NCBI GenBank assembly: GCA_947455145.1
Contig: CANGME010000002.1
Coordinates: forward strand, 124,001-188,000
From: Comamonadaceae bacterium
Lineage (GTDB): Bacteria; Pseudomonadota; Gammaproteobacteria; Burkholderiales; Burkholderiaceae_C
DNA: 64,000 bases
Direction of reading: 5' to 3'
Position numbers and translations under genes: made by a program. The notes under the pieces are model-generated. The model made no database searches and was not told the DNA's origin. It saw only the letters and a program-made list of their open reading frames with translations. Of this stretch, positions 8,146 to 17,278 are shown one piece after another; the stretch's first letter is position 1; every line of letters starts with the position of its first letter.

Positions 8146-9672
8146 TTAGTTCAGGCGCGCCTGCTTGGCCGTGTCTTTGTACCAGTCAAACGGTGCATCA
8201 TCCAGACGCAACATCACGCTCTTGGTCTCGAAGTGCTGGTCAAAGGACTCGGTGCCTCCCTCACGCCCGATGCCCGAATCTTTGATGCCGCCCCAAGGCG
8301 AGGCGGGGTCGAGGCGGTGGTGATCGTTGATCCAGACGATGCCGCATTTCAAACGCGCGGCCACTCGGTGCGCCCGCGTGACGTCATTCGTGCGAATAGC
8401 ACCGGCCAAACCAAACGGTGAGTCATTGGCCAGAGCCAAGCCTTCTTCTTCGGTGGTGAATTTGGTGACCGAGACAAACGGGCCAAACACTTCTTCCTGG
8501 AAGATGCGCATGCGCGCCGTGACGTCAGCGAACACCGTGGGCTCGACAAAAAAGCCGTTTTGCAAGGCAGGATCGGTCGGCACTTTGCCGCCTGCCACCA
8601 AGCGTGCCTTGTCTTCTTCCAGGCCGATCTTGATGTAGCTCAACACCCGTTGCTGCTGGCGTGCCGAGACGACCGGGCCGAGTTGCACCGAGGGGTCGGC
8701 CGGGTTGCCAATGCGGATCGACTTGGCTTTGATGGCGAGCTTCTCCACAAACTCGTCGTAAATTTTGGCCTGCACAATTTGACGGCTGCCGCAAATACAG
8801 GTTTGGCCCGCACCAATGAAGCCGCCGAACGCGGCATAGTTAACGGCTTGATCCACATCGAAATCGTCAAACACCAGCACGGGTGTTTTGCCGCCGAGCT
8901 CCAGCGTTTGGTGAGCGAAGTTGCGCCCTGCTGCTGCGCCCGTGATGCGCCCGGCTTCGGTGCCGCCGGTGAGCACCCATTTGGCCAAGCCGGGGTGCTC
9001 GGCCAACGCTTTGCCCGTGGTTGGCCCCAAGCCGGTGACGACGTTGAAGGCCCCCGGTGGCAAACCGGCATCGGCAAACATCTGGGCCAAACGCAGCGTA
9101 GTCAGCGGTGTGTACTCCGACGGCTTGACCACCGTGGTGCAGCCCGACGCCAGCGAGGGCGCGAGGCTCTTGACCATGATCATCAGCGGGTGGTTGAACG
9201 GGGTGGAGTTGCCCACCACGCCGATGGGCGTGCGGATGGTGTAGTTGAGGTAGCTGCCATCGACAGGGATGACCGAGTCGCGCCGGGCAATCGCCAGCCC
9301 GGCGTTGTAGCGAAAGAAGTCTGGCAGGCGCGAGATTTGCGCCCGGGTTTCGTTGAGCGAACGCCCGTTGTTGGCGGTCTCTAGCTGGTACATCTCATCC
9401 AGATTGGCTTCGAAAACGTCGGCCAGCTTGTTAATAAGACGAGCCCGCGTCCGGTTCGACATGCCGCTCCACTCGGAGCTGTGAAAGGCCGCCTCAGAGC
9501 TGCGCACGGCACGATCTACGTCGGCGTCACTGGCGTGACTGATCTGGGCCAGCAATTCACCCGTGGCCGGGTTGATCACGTCGAGCAGGTCGGGGCGGGT
9601 AGCCGGGACTTGCTTACCGTCGATGAAAAGGCCGTGCACGGGGATGTGGGGGGATGGGCTGATGCCTGACAT
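8146..9672 (-). CDS. NAD(P)-dependent aldehyde dehydrogenase
   Basis: A 508-residue ALDH superfamily enzyme that oxidises an aldehyde to its acid. Catalytic Cys292 lies in GAGQTCICGSR, the general base Glu258 in LELGGK, Asn160 in PFNHP and the cofactor-binding Lys183 in VVKPSE. Resemblance to betaine-aldehyde/hydroxymuconic-semialdehyde type enzymes is general only. It lies 32 bases downstream of a GntR-family regulator and 53 bases upstream of the alpha/beta hydrolase, all minus strand, so the four genes probably form one unit controlled by that regulator. Confidence 0.9.
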   Translation of the reverse strand: MSGISPSPHIPVHGLFIDGKQVPATRPDLLDVINPATGELLAQISHASDADVDRAVRSSEAAFHSSEWSGMSNRTRARLINKLADVFEANLDEMYQLETANNGRSLNETRAQISRLPDFFRYNAGLAIARRDSVIPVDGSYLNYTIRTPIGVVGNSTPFNHPLMIMVKSLAPSLASGCTTVVKPSEYTPLTTLRLAQMFADAGLPPGAFNVVTGLGPTTGKALAEHPGLAKWVLTGGTEAGRITGAAAGRNFAHQTLELGGKTPVLVFDDFDVDQAVNYAAFGGFIGAGQTCICGSRQIVQAKIYDEFVEKLAIKAKSIRIGNPADPSVQLGPVVSARQQQRVLSYIKIGLEEDKARLVAGGKVPTDPALQNGFFVEPTVFADVTARMRIFQEEVFGPFVSVTKFTTEEEGLALANDSPFGLAGAIRTNDVTRAHRVAARLKCGIVWINDHHRLDPASPWGGIKDSGIGREGGTESFDQHFETKSVMLRLDDAPFDWYKDTAKQARLN

Positions 9673-9704
9673 AGGGAATCCTTTGGAAGTAAAAATGAAA
9701 TTGC

Positions 9705-10385
9705 TTAGCCTGCAATCAGGCTTCTGGAGATGGCGTTGCTGACGCGTTTGCCAGCGGCTACGATGTGTTGCTCAACCAAGCGTTGGGCGCGTTTGAGGGC
9801 GCGAGCCTGCAAGGCATCGATGATCTCGCCATGTTCGGCCACCAGCGGTTGCGGGTCGCCCTTTTTGACGTTGTTCAAGCTCATGAAGACGGCGCGCTCC
9901 ATCAGGTCAATCAGGTCGATGAGTTGGTCGCGCATGCGGGTGTTGGCACCGAGTTGGGCTAGGCGGCGGTGAAAGGCGCGGTTGTAGGCAATGAAGCCGC
10001 CGTCCCAGGCGCTGGCATCGAAATGACGAAAGGCATTCAATGCGTCAAGCTGCTCTTGGCTGGCGTAAGTCACGATGCGCTCCACGCACGCACGCTCCAG
10101 CGCGGCGCGGAGTTGAAACATGTCCAGCACATCGGTGAGCGAAACGGGCGCGACACGGTAGCCTTGACGCGGCAAGGTGATCACCAGGCCTTCGCGCTCC
10201 AGGCGCATGAGGGCGTCGCGCACGGGGGACTTGCTCATATCGAAGCGCGCGGCCAGCTCGGCCTCGCGGATTTCGGTGCCTGGGGCCAGTGCACAACTGA
10301 TCAGGTCGGCGCGCAACTGCTCATAAACCGTGTCTCGCAACAGTCGGCTGCCTTGGGCGGGCGGGGAGGTTTCGACGCTCATCAT
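9705..10385 (-). CDS. GntR-family transcriptional regulator, FCD (FadR) subfamily
   Basis: A 226-residue regulator. The winged helix-turn-helix is at about residues 15-80 (LRDTVYEQLRADLISCALAPG, then ELAARFDMSKSPVRDAL), followed by an all-helical FCD ligand domain with the usual acidic/histidine metal site candidates (YNRAFHRRLA, VAEHGEIIDAL). FCD members sense small organic acids. It is divergent from a branched-chain-type ABC importer 211 bases away and directly upstream of the aldehyde dehydrogenase, so it probably controls both sides. Start could be either of two adjacent ATGs (10385 or 10382). Confidence 0.9.
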   Translation of the reverse strand: MMSVETSPPAQGSRLLRDTVYEQLRADLISCALAPGTEIREAELAARFDMSKSPVRDALMRLEREGLVITLPRQGYRVAPVSLTDVLDMFQLRAALERACVERIVTYASQEQLDALNAFRHFDASAWDGGFIAYNRAFHRRLAQLGANTRMRDQLIDLIDLMERAVFMSLNNVKKGDPQPLVAEHGEIIDALQARALKRAQRLVEQHIVAAGKRVSNAISRSLIAG

Positions 10386-10596
10386 GGAGTGAAAGAATAT
10401 CAGAAGTTAACTTATTGGAAAATCTGGGATATCAAAAATAGAACACTAGATGGCTTATTTTCGTCAAAAATTAGCGTTTCTATTGGGGGTTTCCCTAGGC
10501 TCTAAAAATTTTTCTTCTTAAATTTCTTGGCTTTGTTTCGATTCGTAATATATCATGAGCGTGTATTTTTAAACAAAACTGTCTAAGGAGACGTGT
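10386..10596. promoter_or_regulatory. AT-rich divergent control region
   Basis: This 211-base segment separates the GntR regulator from the ABC importer and is clearly richer in A and T than its flanks. For the plus direction, TTGGCT (10527-10532) and TATATC (10549-10554), 16 bases apart, are a weak promoter candidate. AAGGAG at 10585-10590 is a strong ribosome site for the binding protein. No clear GntR operator palindrome was recognised. Confidence 0.5.
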
Positions 10597-11844
10597 ATGT
10601 CCAAGAATCTGCTTTCCCTGGCGATATCCGCCGCTTTGCTGTCCGTGGGCCTCGGCACCTCGGTGCAAGCGGCCGACAAAGATGCGCTTCGCATCGGTTT
10701 TTTAACCATCAAGTCGGGCGCGCTGGCGGCTGGCGGCAAGCAAATGGAAGACGGCTTGCGACTCTTCCTCAAAGAGCGCAACAACATGATCGCCGGACGC
10801 AAGGTGGAGTTGTTTGTGGGCGATACGGCTGGGCAGCCCGCCATCACCAAGACCAAGACGCAAGAGTTGGTCGAAAAAGATAAAGTGCACGTCATCATCG
10901 GCCCACTGGCAGCCTTTGAGGCCCTGGCGATTGACGACTACATCCGCAAGAACGAAACGCCAGTGATCGCCCCTTCCGCCGCTGCTGAGGACTTGACCCA
11001 GCGCCGCGCCAACCCCTGGTTTGTGCGCGCGGTGGGCACCTCGGCCCAGGCCAACCATGTGCTGGGTGACTACGCAGCCCGCGAGCTGAAATACAAACGC
11101 ATCGCCATCATTGCCGACGACTTTGCCTATGGTCACGAAACCGCAGCAGGTTTTCAGCGCACCTTTGAAGAGGCCGGTGGCAAGGTGGTTCAAAAGCTGT
11201 GGTCACCCCTGAATGTGGCGGACTACGGCACTTACATTGGCCAAATCAAACCCAATGTGGACGCTGTTTTTGCCGCTTTTGCAGGGGGCAATGGCATCAA
11301 GTTCCTTAAGCAGTACAACGAGTACGGCATGAAGGGAAAAATCCCTGTCCTGGGTTCGATGACGGCGGTGGACGAGGGCATCCTCAAGTCCATGGGTGAC
11401 GAGGCGTTGGGTGTGATTTCTTCGGGCTGGTACGCCGCAGGCATCAACAACCCGGACAACAAGCGCTTTGTGCAAAGCATGAACCGCGACTACAAACAAG
11501 ACCCAGGCTTCTACTCAATGGGCGCTTACGGCGCAGCGCTGATGTTGGAGCAAGCACTCAAAGAAGTCAAAGGCAAGTTTGAGGACAAGCCCGCCTTCAT
11601 GGCAGCCTTGCGCAATGTGCACGTTCCCAATGACCCACGCGGCAAGATCAGCCTGGATGCGCTGGGCAACCCGGTGATGGACATCTATGTGCGCAAGGTG
11701 GAACGCAAAGACGGCAAATTAAGCAACACCGTCATCAAGACCTACCCGGCCGTCAGCCAGTTCTGGACTTACAACAAGAAGGACTTCCTGGCTAACCCGG
11801 TCTATTCACGCGACTTCCCACCTGCCAACAACATCGAGAAATAA
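10597..11844 (+). CDS. Branched-chain-amino-acid-type ABC transporter, periplasmic binding protein
   Basis: A 415-residue Peripla_BP_6 (LivJ/LivK-like) protein with a Sec signal peptide (MSKNLLSLAISAALLSVGLG, cleavage near VQAAD). The mature start LRIGFLTIKSGALAAGGKQM is the typical first strand and ligand loop. It would deliver its ligand to the permeases and ATPases encoded directly downstream. In Burkholderiales such systems carry amino acids, amides, urea or aromatic acids, so the ligand is not fixed. The ribosome site AAGGAG lies 6 bases before the ATG. It is the first gene of a five-gene transport block. Confidence 0.9.
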   Translation: MSKNLLSLAISAALLSVGLGTSVQAADKDALRIGFLTIKSGALAAGGKQMEDGLRLFLKERNNMIAGRKVELFVGDTAGQPAITKTKTQELVEKDKVHVIIGPLAAFEALAIDDYIRKNETPVIAPSAAAEDLTQRRANPWFVRAVGTSAQANHVLGDYAARELKYKRIAIIADDFAYGHETAAGFQRTFEEAGGKVVQKLWSPLNVADYGTYIGQIKPNVDAVFAAFAGGNGIKFLKQYNEYGMKGKIPVLGSMTAVDEGILKSMGDEALGVISSGWYAAGINNPDNKRFVQSMNRDYKQDPGFYSMGAYGAALMLEQALKEVKGKFEDKPAFMAALRNVHVPNDPRGKISLDALGNPVMDIYVRKVERKDGKLSNTVIKTYPAVSQFWTYNKKDFLANPVYSRDFPPANNIEK

Positions 11845-11880
11845 GCCCTTCTCCTTCTCCTTCACCCTAGGGCCCTGCTC

Positions 11881-12741
11881 ATGTCCTTCTGGTTCATCCA
11901 AAGTTTAAACAGCTTGGCCTTGGGTGGGGTGTTGTTCACCCTGGCCGCCGGGTTTTCTTTGATCTTTGGCCTGATGCGCATTGCCAATCTGTCGCACGGT
12001 GCTTACTTCATGTTCGGCGCTTACCTGGGCTTGACGGTGTTGGACCTGGGCTATGGATTTTTGGCGGCCGTACTGGCTGCGGGGCTGGGTGTGGGCCTGC
12101 TGGGCGGCATTGTGGAGCGCGTGATCTTGCGCCGATTGGCAGGCAACAGCTTGTCGCAAGTGCTCGCGACCTTGGGTGTGGCTTTTGTGATTGCCGACTG
12201 TAGCCTGTGGCTATGGGGCGGCGACCCTCGGCCCGTCTCTGCGCCTGATTTTCTGTCCGGTGGCGTTCAGCTCTTTGGCATGACCTTCCCGCTGTACCGG
12301 CTGGCCGTGGTGGTGTTCAGCATGTTGATTGCGCTGGGGCTTTGGTTGTTGCTCGACAAGACCCGGCTGGGCGTCATGATCCGCGCCAGTGTGGACGACC
12401 GGCAAATGGCCCAGGGCGTGGGCGTTCCCGCCTCGCGCTTGTTCACCATTGTGTTTTGCCTGGGCACGGCACTGGCGGGCATTGGTGGCGTCATCGCTGC
12501 GCCCATTTTGTCGGTCTATCCGGGACTGGACGCCGACATGTTGCCGCTGGCTTTGGTGGTGGTGATTTTGGGTGGGCTGGGCAGCTTGGCTGGGGCCTTT
12601 GTCGGCAGTTTTGTGATTGGTTTTATTTACAGCTTTGGCCAAGTGCTGTTCCCGGACTTGGCCTACATCATTTTGTTTTTACCCATGGTCATCATTCTGG
12701 CGCTCAGGCCGCGTGGCTTGTTTGGAAGGATCACCGCGTGA
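11881..12741 (+). CDS. livH: Branched-chain-type ABC transporter permease (LivH-like)
   Basis: A 286-residue polytopic inner-membrane permease with about eight hydrophobic segments. The N-terminal block LNSLALGGVLFTLAAGFSLI then FGLMRIANLSHGAYFMFGAY and the C-terminal GGLGSLAGAFVGSFVIGF are characteristic LivH sequences. It follows the binding protein by 36 bases and overlaps the next permease by four bases (GTGA), which indicates translational coupling and a heterodimeric LivHM channel. Confidence 0.92.
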   Translation: MSFWFIQSLNSLALGGVLFTLAAGFSLIFGLMRIANLSHGAYFMFGAYLGLTVLDLGYGFLAAVLAAGLGVGLLGGIVERVILRRLAGNSLSQVLATLGVAFVIADCSLWLWGGDPRPVSAPDFLSGGVQLFGMTFPLYRLAVVVFSMLIALGLWLLLDKTRLGVMIRASVDDRQMAQGVGVPASRLFTIVFCLGTALAGIGGVIAAPILSVYPGLDADMLPLALVVVILGGLGSLAGAFVGSFVIGFIYSFGQVLFPDLAYIILFLPMVIILALRPRGLFGRITA

Positions 12742-13739
12742 AGCGTCTTGCCGCGAAGCGTTTCTTCTTTGTTGCTTTACTCGCTCTGTTGCTGAGTCTG
12801 CCTTGGTGGGTCGGTGGCGTTTACTACGTCAACTTGGCCAGTCAGATTTTGATTGCCGCCTTGTTTGCCATGAGCTTGAACCTGCTGGTTGGCTACGCCG
12901 GGTTGACCTCGCTCGGGCATGCGGGCTACCTGGGGCTGTCGGCCTATACCTGCGGCTGGCTCATGGTCAACTTGGGCTGGGGGCATCTGGCCTCAGCCGG
13001 TGCGGCACTGGCCGGGTCGGTGGTGATGGCCGCACTCTTTGGTTTGATTGCTTTGCGCGCCACCGGCATCAGCTTCCTGATGATCACGCTGGCCCTGGGG
13101 CAAATTCTCTGGGGTTTGGCCTACCGCTGGACCAGCGTCACGGGCGGGGACAATGGCATTTCCGGGCTGACGCGGCCCAGCCCTTTCGGCCTGGACTTGG
13201 GCGAGGCCAACACCTTTTACTTCTTCACGCTGCTGGTGTTTGTCGTGGTGGGCGGGCTGATGGCGGTTTGGGTGAACTCGCCGTTTGGGGCCAGCATTCG
13301 CGGCACCAAAGACCAGCCTCGGCGCATGAGCGCGCTGGGCTACAACGTGTGGTTGATTCGCTGGATCACCTTCGTCGTCAGTGGCTTCTTCGGCGCCGTG
13401 GCCGGTTTGATGTACGTGTACTACCACCAGTTCATCAGCCCGCACAGCCTGTCACTGGCCAACTCGGCGGAGATGCTGCTGATGGTGATTGCCGGTGGCG
13501 CGGGCACGCTCAGCGGCCCCATCGTCGGCGCGGCGCTGGTGGTCTTGTTGAAGAACGTGGCCAGTGCTTACCTTGACCGTTGGGTCACTTTGTTGGGCCT
13601 GGTCTTCATCTTCATCGTGATGTTTGTGCCGGGTGGCATCGTCGCCGGGCTGGGCCGTTGGACGCAGGCGCTCAAGAACTTGAAGTCATTCGGCGGGGCT
13701 CCAGCTAAGCCAACCAAGCCAGCGGAGGACGCACCGTGA
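12738..13739 (+). CDS. livM: Branched-chain-type ABC transporter permease (LivM-like)
   Basis: A 333-residue permease starting at GTG 12738 within a GTGA overlap with livH. The frame stays open much further upstream (to 12342) inside livH, but the overlap start fits the operon pattern. LivM hallmarks are ALFAMSLNLLVGYAGLTSLG near the N-terminus and the C-terminal GGAGTLSGPIVGAALVVLL. The end carries a hydrophilic tail rich in Pro, Ala and Lys. Partner of LivH in the membrane channel. Confidence 0.92.
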   Translation: MKRLAAKRFFFVALLALLLSLPWWVGGVYYVNLASQILIAALFAMSLNLLVGYAGLTSLGHAGYLGLSAYTCGWLMVNLGWGHLASAGAALAGSVVMAALFGLIALRATGISFLMITLALGQILWGLAYRWTSVTGGDNGISGLTRPSPFGLDLGEANTFYFFTLLVFVVVGGLMAVWVNSPFGASIRGTKDQPRRMSALGYNVWLIRWITFVVSGFFGAVAGLMYVYYHQFISPHSLSLANSAEMLLMVIAGGAGTLSGPIVGAALVVLLKNVASAYLDRWVTLLGLVFIFIVMFVPGGIVAGLGRWTQALKNLKSFGGAPAKPTKPAEDAP

Positions 13740-14476
13740 CGCCGATTCTTGAAGTCCGCGATCTGTGCAAATCCTTCGGTGGCCTGCAAGTCACGCGCTC
13801 GGTTAATTTGCAAATTGAGCAAGGTGAGCGCCATCTTTTGATCGGCCCCAATGGTGCGGGCAAGACCACTCTTTTCAACCTGATCTCGGGCGATTTGCCG
13901 TCTAACTCGGGGCATATTGCGCTGATGGGGCAAACGGTGACGCAGACGTCTACAGCCGCCCGGGCGCAACTCGGGCTGGCGCGCACTTTCCAAATCGTGA
14001 CCCTGTTTGGCCGCGACACGCTGCTGCACAACATCAAGCTGGCCCTGCTGGGCAAATCAGCCATGCGCTGGCGGCACTGGGGGGCGTTTGGGCAAGACCA
14101 GGCTTTGTCTCGCCGTGCGCTGGAGGTGCTGGATTCGGTGGGTCTGTGCGACAAAGCCCAGCTGCCGCTGGAGCAAACCTCGTATGGCGAAAAGCGCCGA
14201 CTTGAAATTGCCATGGCCTTGGCGCAGGAGCCGCGCGTCTTGTTGCTGGATGAACCGCTGGCTGGCCTGTCTGCCGAAGAGCGCGAAACCATCACCGCCT
14301 TGCTGGGGCGCATTGACAAAAAAATCACCATCCTGATGATCGAACACGACATGGAAATTGCCTTGGCCTTTGCCGACCGCATCACCCTGCTGCACTACGG
14401 CGAAGTGATCACGGCGGGCACGCGCCAAGAGGTGGTGGACGACCCGCGCACCCGGGAGATTTACCTTGGCTCGTGA
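13736..14476 (+). CDS. livG: Branched-chain-type ABC transporter ATPase (LivG-like)
   Basis: A 246-residue ATP-binding subunit starting at GTG 13736 in another GTGA overlap. Walker A is GPNGAGKTT, the Q-loop region is in LARTFQIVTLF, the signature region is TSYGEKRRLEIAMAL (the usual LSGG is replaced by SYGE, as is normal for LivG proteins), Walker B is VLLLDEPLAGL and the switch histidine is in MIEHDMEI. Provides ATP hydrolysis with LivF. Confidence 0.93.
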   Translation: MTPILEVRDLCKSFGGLQVTRSVNLQIEQGERHLLIGPNGAGKTTLFNLISGDLPSNSGHIALMGQTVTQTSTAARAQLGLARTFQIVTLFGRDTLLHNIKLALLGKSAMRWRHWGAFGQDQALSRRALEVLDSVGLCDKAQLPLEQTSYGEKRRLEIAMALAQEPRVLLLDEPLAGLSAEERETITALLGRIDKKITILMIEHDMEIALAFADRITLLHYGEVITAGTRQEVVDDPRTREIYLGS

Positions 14477-15182
14477 TCTGCTGACGCTGGACAAAATCAA
14501 CGCTTTTTATGGCGACAGCCATGTGCTGCACGACCTCAGCCTGACGCTGCAAGAGGGGCGACTGCTCGCCCTGCTGGGGCGCAACGGCGCGGGCAAGTCC
14601 ACCTGCATCAGCTCGATCATTGGCTTTCTGCCAGTGCGCAGCGGGTCTATCCAGCTCAACGGCCAAGCGATTGAAAAACTCTCGCCCGAGGCGATTTGCC
14701 GCGCTGGCATTGGCCTGGTGCCGCAAGGTCGGCGCATTTTTGGCAGCCTGAGCGTGAAAGAAAATCTGGATGTTGCTGCGCGCCCTGCGGCAGCCAACAG
14801 CCAACGGCACTGGGCACGCGGCGATGTGTATGAGATTTTCCCGCGCTTGAAAGAGCGACAAAACCAGATCGCCAGCAGCCTGTCCGGTGGCGAACAGCAG
14901 ATGCTGGCGATTGGCCGCGCCTTGATGACCAACCCCAAAGTGCTGCTGATGGACGAGCCGTCTGAAGGCCTGGCGCCGCAGATCGTGCGCGAAGTCGGCC
15001 AAGTGCTCAGCACCCTCAAGGCTCATATCTCGATTGTGTTGGTAGAGCAAAACCTGGGGCTGGCGATGAAGGTGGCCGACGACGTGGTGCTACTCAATAC
15101 CGGGCGCGTGGTGTTCTCGGGCACGCGTGAGACCTTTCAGGCCCAGCAGGCTGATCTGCACGCCCACCTCGGGGTAGAGTAG
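14466..15182 (+). CDS. livF: Branched-chain-type ABC transporter ATPase (LivF-like)
   Basis: A 238-residue ATP-binding subunit. Walker A is GRNGAGKST, the signature is SLSGGEQQMLAIGRAL, Walker B is VLLMDEPSEGLAPQI and the switch histidine position reads VEQNLGLA, as in LivF proteins. The best start is TTG 14466, overlapping livG by 11 bases; no ATG or GTG lies in frame close to the expected N-terminus (ARDLLTLDKINAFYG). It completes the importer. Confidence 0.92.
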   Translation: MARDLLTLDKINAFYGDSHVLHDLSLTLQEGRLLALLGRNGAGKSTCISSIIGFLPVRSGSIQLNGQAIEKLSPEAICRAGIGLVPQGRRIFGSLSVKENLDVAARPAAANSQRHWARGDVYEIFPRLKERQNQIASSLSGGEQQMLAIGRALMTNPKVLLMDEPSEGLAPQIVREVGQVLSTLKAHISIVLVEQNLGLAMKVADDVVLLNTGRVVFSGTRETFQAQQADLHAHLGVE

Positions 15183-15211
15183 TCGGTTTCACAATCAATG
15201 TAGGAGAAACT

Positions 15212-16096
15212 ATGCGCGTTGGATTGGCAGGCACCGGAAAAATGGGCAGCGTGATCGCCTTGCGATTGCATTCCCTCGGTCATCAAGTCACGGTCTGGAA
15301 CCGCTCGGCCGACAAGGCGCAAGCCCTGTTGGATGCGGGACTGCAATGGGCCGACTCACCCCGGGCGCTGGCCGCTGGGTCAGACCTCATCCTCTCCCTG
15401 CTCACTAACGAGCAAGCGCTGGACGATGTGTACCTGGGTGCGGATGGCCTGTGGTCGGGCTCGGTCACCAACAAAGTCTTTATCGACATGAGCACCGTTA
15501 ACCCCGCCAAGCCCGTGGTCATGGGTGAGCGGGCTTTAGCTGTGCAAGCCGCCTACCTGGAGTGCCCGGTCGGCGGTAGCGTGGGGCCTGCCAAAGAAGG
15601 TAAATTGATCGCTTTTGTCGGTGGCGACGAGGCGATTTTGCCGCGCGTGCGCCCGCTGCTCGATCAGCTCTGCAAACGGGTCGAGTACGTGGGGCCGCTG
15701 GGTTCTGGCGCCACCATGAAGCTGGCGGTGAACCTGCCCTTGATGGTGTACTGGCAGACCCTGGGCGAGGCCTTGTCGCTGATTGAACCTTTGGGTCTGG
15801 ATCCGCAGCGTGTGGTGGATATTTTTTCGGAGTCTTCGGGTGGCCCCAACATGCTCAAGGTGCGCGGCAGCATGATCGTCCAAGCCTTGGCGGGCACGCC
15901 CAGTGAGATGGTGACGGTGAACCTGGCCACCATGCGCAAAGACGTGCGCACCATGGTGGACCAAGCCACGCTGCAAGGCCGCCAAGTGCCTTTAACAGCC
16001 ATCACGCTGGCCAACCTAGACCAAGCCGCCGCCAGTGGCTTGGATGATGCCGACTGCACGCAATTTCCGATGTGGTGGTTGAAGACCAAGCCCTAA
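15212..16096 (+). CDS. NAD(P)-dependent beta-hydroxyacid dehydrogenase (3-hydroxyisobutyrate dehydrogenase family)
   Basis: A 294-residue oxidoreductase. The Rossmann fingerprint GLAGTGKMGS opens the protein, the substrate-binding segment is ECPVGGSVGPAKEGKL and the catalytic lysine is K170 in GSGATMKLAVN. Family members oxidise 3-hydroxyisobutyrate, tartronate semialdehyde and related acids; the exact substrate is not shown. A clear ribosome site (AGGAGA) lies upstream, and the gene follows livF by 29 bases. With the divergent aldehyde dehydrogenase it suggests that the imported compound is degraded through a hydroxyacid/semialdehyde step. Confidence 0.85.
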   Translation: MRVGLAGTGKMGSVIALRLHSLGHQVTVWNRSADKAQALLDAGLQWADSPRALAAGSDLILSLLTNEQALDDVYLGADGLWSGSVTNKVFIDMSTVNPAKPVVMGERALAVQAAYLECPVGGSVGPAKEGKLIAFVGGDEAILPRVRPLLDQLCKRVEYVGPLGSGATMKLAVNLPLMVYWQTLGEALSLIEPLGLDPQRVVDIFSESSGGPNMLKVRGSMIVQALAGTPSEMVTVNLATMRKDVRTMVDQATLQGRQVPLTAITLANLDQAAASGLDDADCTQFPMWWLKTKP

Positions 16097-16104
16097 GTGC
16101 CGTC

Positions 16105-16124
16105 ATTCCCGCGCAGGCGGGAAT
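16105..16124. repeat. Palindromic intergenic repeat, possible bidirectional terminator
   Basis: ATTCCCGC (16105-16112) and GCGGGAAT (16117-16124) form a perfect 8-bp stem with loop GCAG between convergent genes. The wider string CGTCATTCCCGCGCAGGCGG is a widespread dispersed repeat in beta- and gammaproteobacteria. Confidence 0.7.
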
Positions 16125-16130
16125 CCAGAG

Positions 16131-17114
16131 CTATTCGAGCTTCATCTCGCTGATCACCGCGCGGAACTGGTCCATCTGACGCTTCAACATCGCGTCCTGT
16201 TCAGCCGGGCTTGAGCCCACGGGCTCTGCACCCAAATCGGCCAAGCGCTTCATGACCTCAGGATGGCGCACTGCCGCAGAAATCTCACGCTGCAACCGGG
16301 CCACGATGTCCTTGGGCGTTTTGGCGGGCACGAAGACGCCATTCCAGCCTTCGAACTCCAAACCGGGGAAGCCCAGCTCGCGCACAGTAGGCACGTCTGG
16401 CAGACCGGCTATGCGCGTGGAGGCTGTAGTGGCCAACGCACGCAGCGTTCCCGCCCGAATCTCGGCCAATGACGACGAGAGCTGATCGCCACCCAGCTGG
16501 AGGCGCCCGGTCAGCAGCTCTTGCTTGAGAGGGGCCGCACCCCGAAAGGGCACGTGCTGCATGTCAACTTTCGCATCTCGCTTGAGCGCCTCGCCCAACA
16601 CATGCATGGCCGAGCCCGGCCCGGTGGAGCCGTAGTTGTATTTCAGATTTTTGTCCTTGAGCAGCGCCGCGAATTCACGCAAATCTTTGGCGGGCACGCC
16701 AGGGTAGGCGGTCAACACATAGGGCACATAAACCGCGATGGAGACCCCTGCAAAATCAGTCTCCGCATTGAAGGGTGAGCGCCCCGCCAGCGTTTGCGCC
16801 ACTGACGACAACGGAAAGCTGATGTTGTGCATCAAAACGGTGTAGCCGTCAGGCGGCGACTTGGCCACCAGATCAGCCCCAATCGCGCCGCCCGCTCCCC
16901 CCTTGTTGTCCACCACCACCGGCTGGCCCATGGTCTCGCTCATGCGCTGCGCCACGATGCGCGCCACGATGTCGGTCGTGCCGCCTGCGGGGAAGGGCAC
17001 GATCATTTTGATCGGCTTAACAGGGTAAGTCTGGGCCTGTGCGCTTAGGCACAGCGCCAAGCCCGCAATGGCGGAAGCGATCCAGTTTTTGAAGCGGCGA
17101 TGCAAGGGAGACAT
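16131..17114 (-). CDS. Bug/TctC-family tripartite tricarboxylate transporter receptor
   Basis: A 327-residue periplasmic binding protein from ATG 17114, chosen because AAGGATC lies 6 bases upstream and a signal peptide follows at once (IASAIAGLALCLSAQAQ). A longer in-frame start at 17258 adds 48 residues with no signal character. The mature start TYPVKPIKMIVPFPAGGTTD and the segment VVDNKGGAGGAIGADLVAKS are Bug signatures. Bug receptors bind carboxylates or related small ligands; no TctA/TctB permease is nearby. Confidence 0.9.
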   Translation of the reverse strand: MSPLHRRFKNWIASAIAGLALCLSAQAQTYPVKPIKMIVPFPAGGTTDIVARIVAQRMSETMGQPVVVDNKGGAGGAIGADLVAKSPPDGYTVLMHNISFPLSSVAQTLAGRSPFNAETDFAGVSIAVYVPYVLTAYPGVPAKDLREFAALLKDKNLKYNYGSTGPGSAMHVLGEALKRDAKVDMQHVPFRGAAPLKQELLTGRLQLGGDQLSSSLAEIRAGTLRALATTASTRIAGLPDVPTVRELGFPGLEFEGWNGVFVPAKTPKDIVARLQREISAAVRHPEVMKRLADLGAEPVGSSPAEQDAMLKRQMDQFRAVISEMKLE

Positions 17115-17240
17115 GAGAGGGATCCTTCGGATTGAAATCGGTTGAGGGCAAGTACAAGCCCGCTCATTCTGAGAGCAATCGCGCAGGTGCGTCAATCGTG
17201 CATTCCCGGATGGGGCGATGGTGGAAAAATATTTCTGATC

Positions 17241-17270
17241 CAAAGAAAACAGGCTCACCCCATGAGCCTG
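17241..17270 (-). terminator. Intrinsic terminator, minus strand
   Basis: On the minus strand CAGGCTCA pairs perfectly with TGAGCCTG across a 5-base loop (17250-17270) and is followed by TTTTCTTTG (17241-17249). It sits 9 bases past the stop of the coding remnant at 17279-17367. Confidence 0.75.
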
Positions 17271-17278
17271 TGCGGGGT

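Noticed and set aside
12342-12737. N-terminal extension of livM
   Set aside because: Lies fully within livH; the GTGA overlap start at 12738 gives the correct LivM N-terminus.
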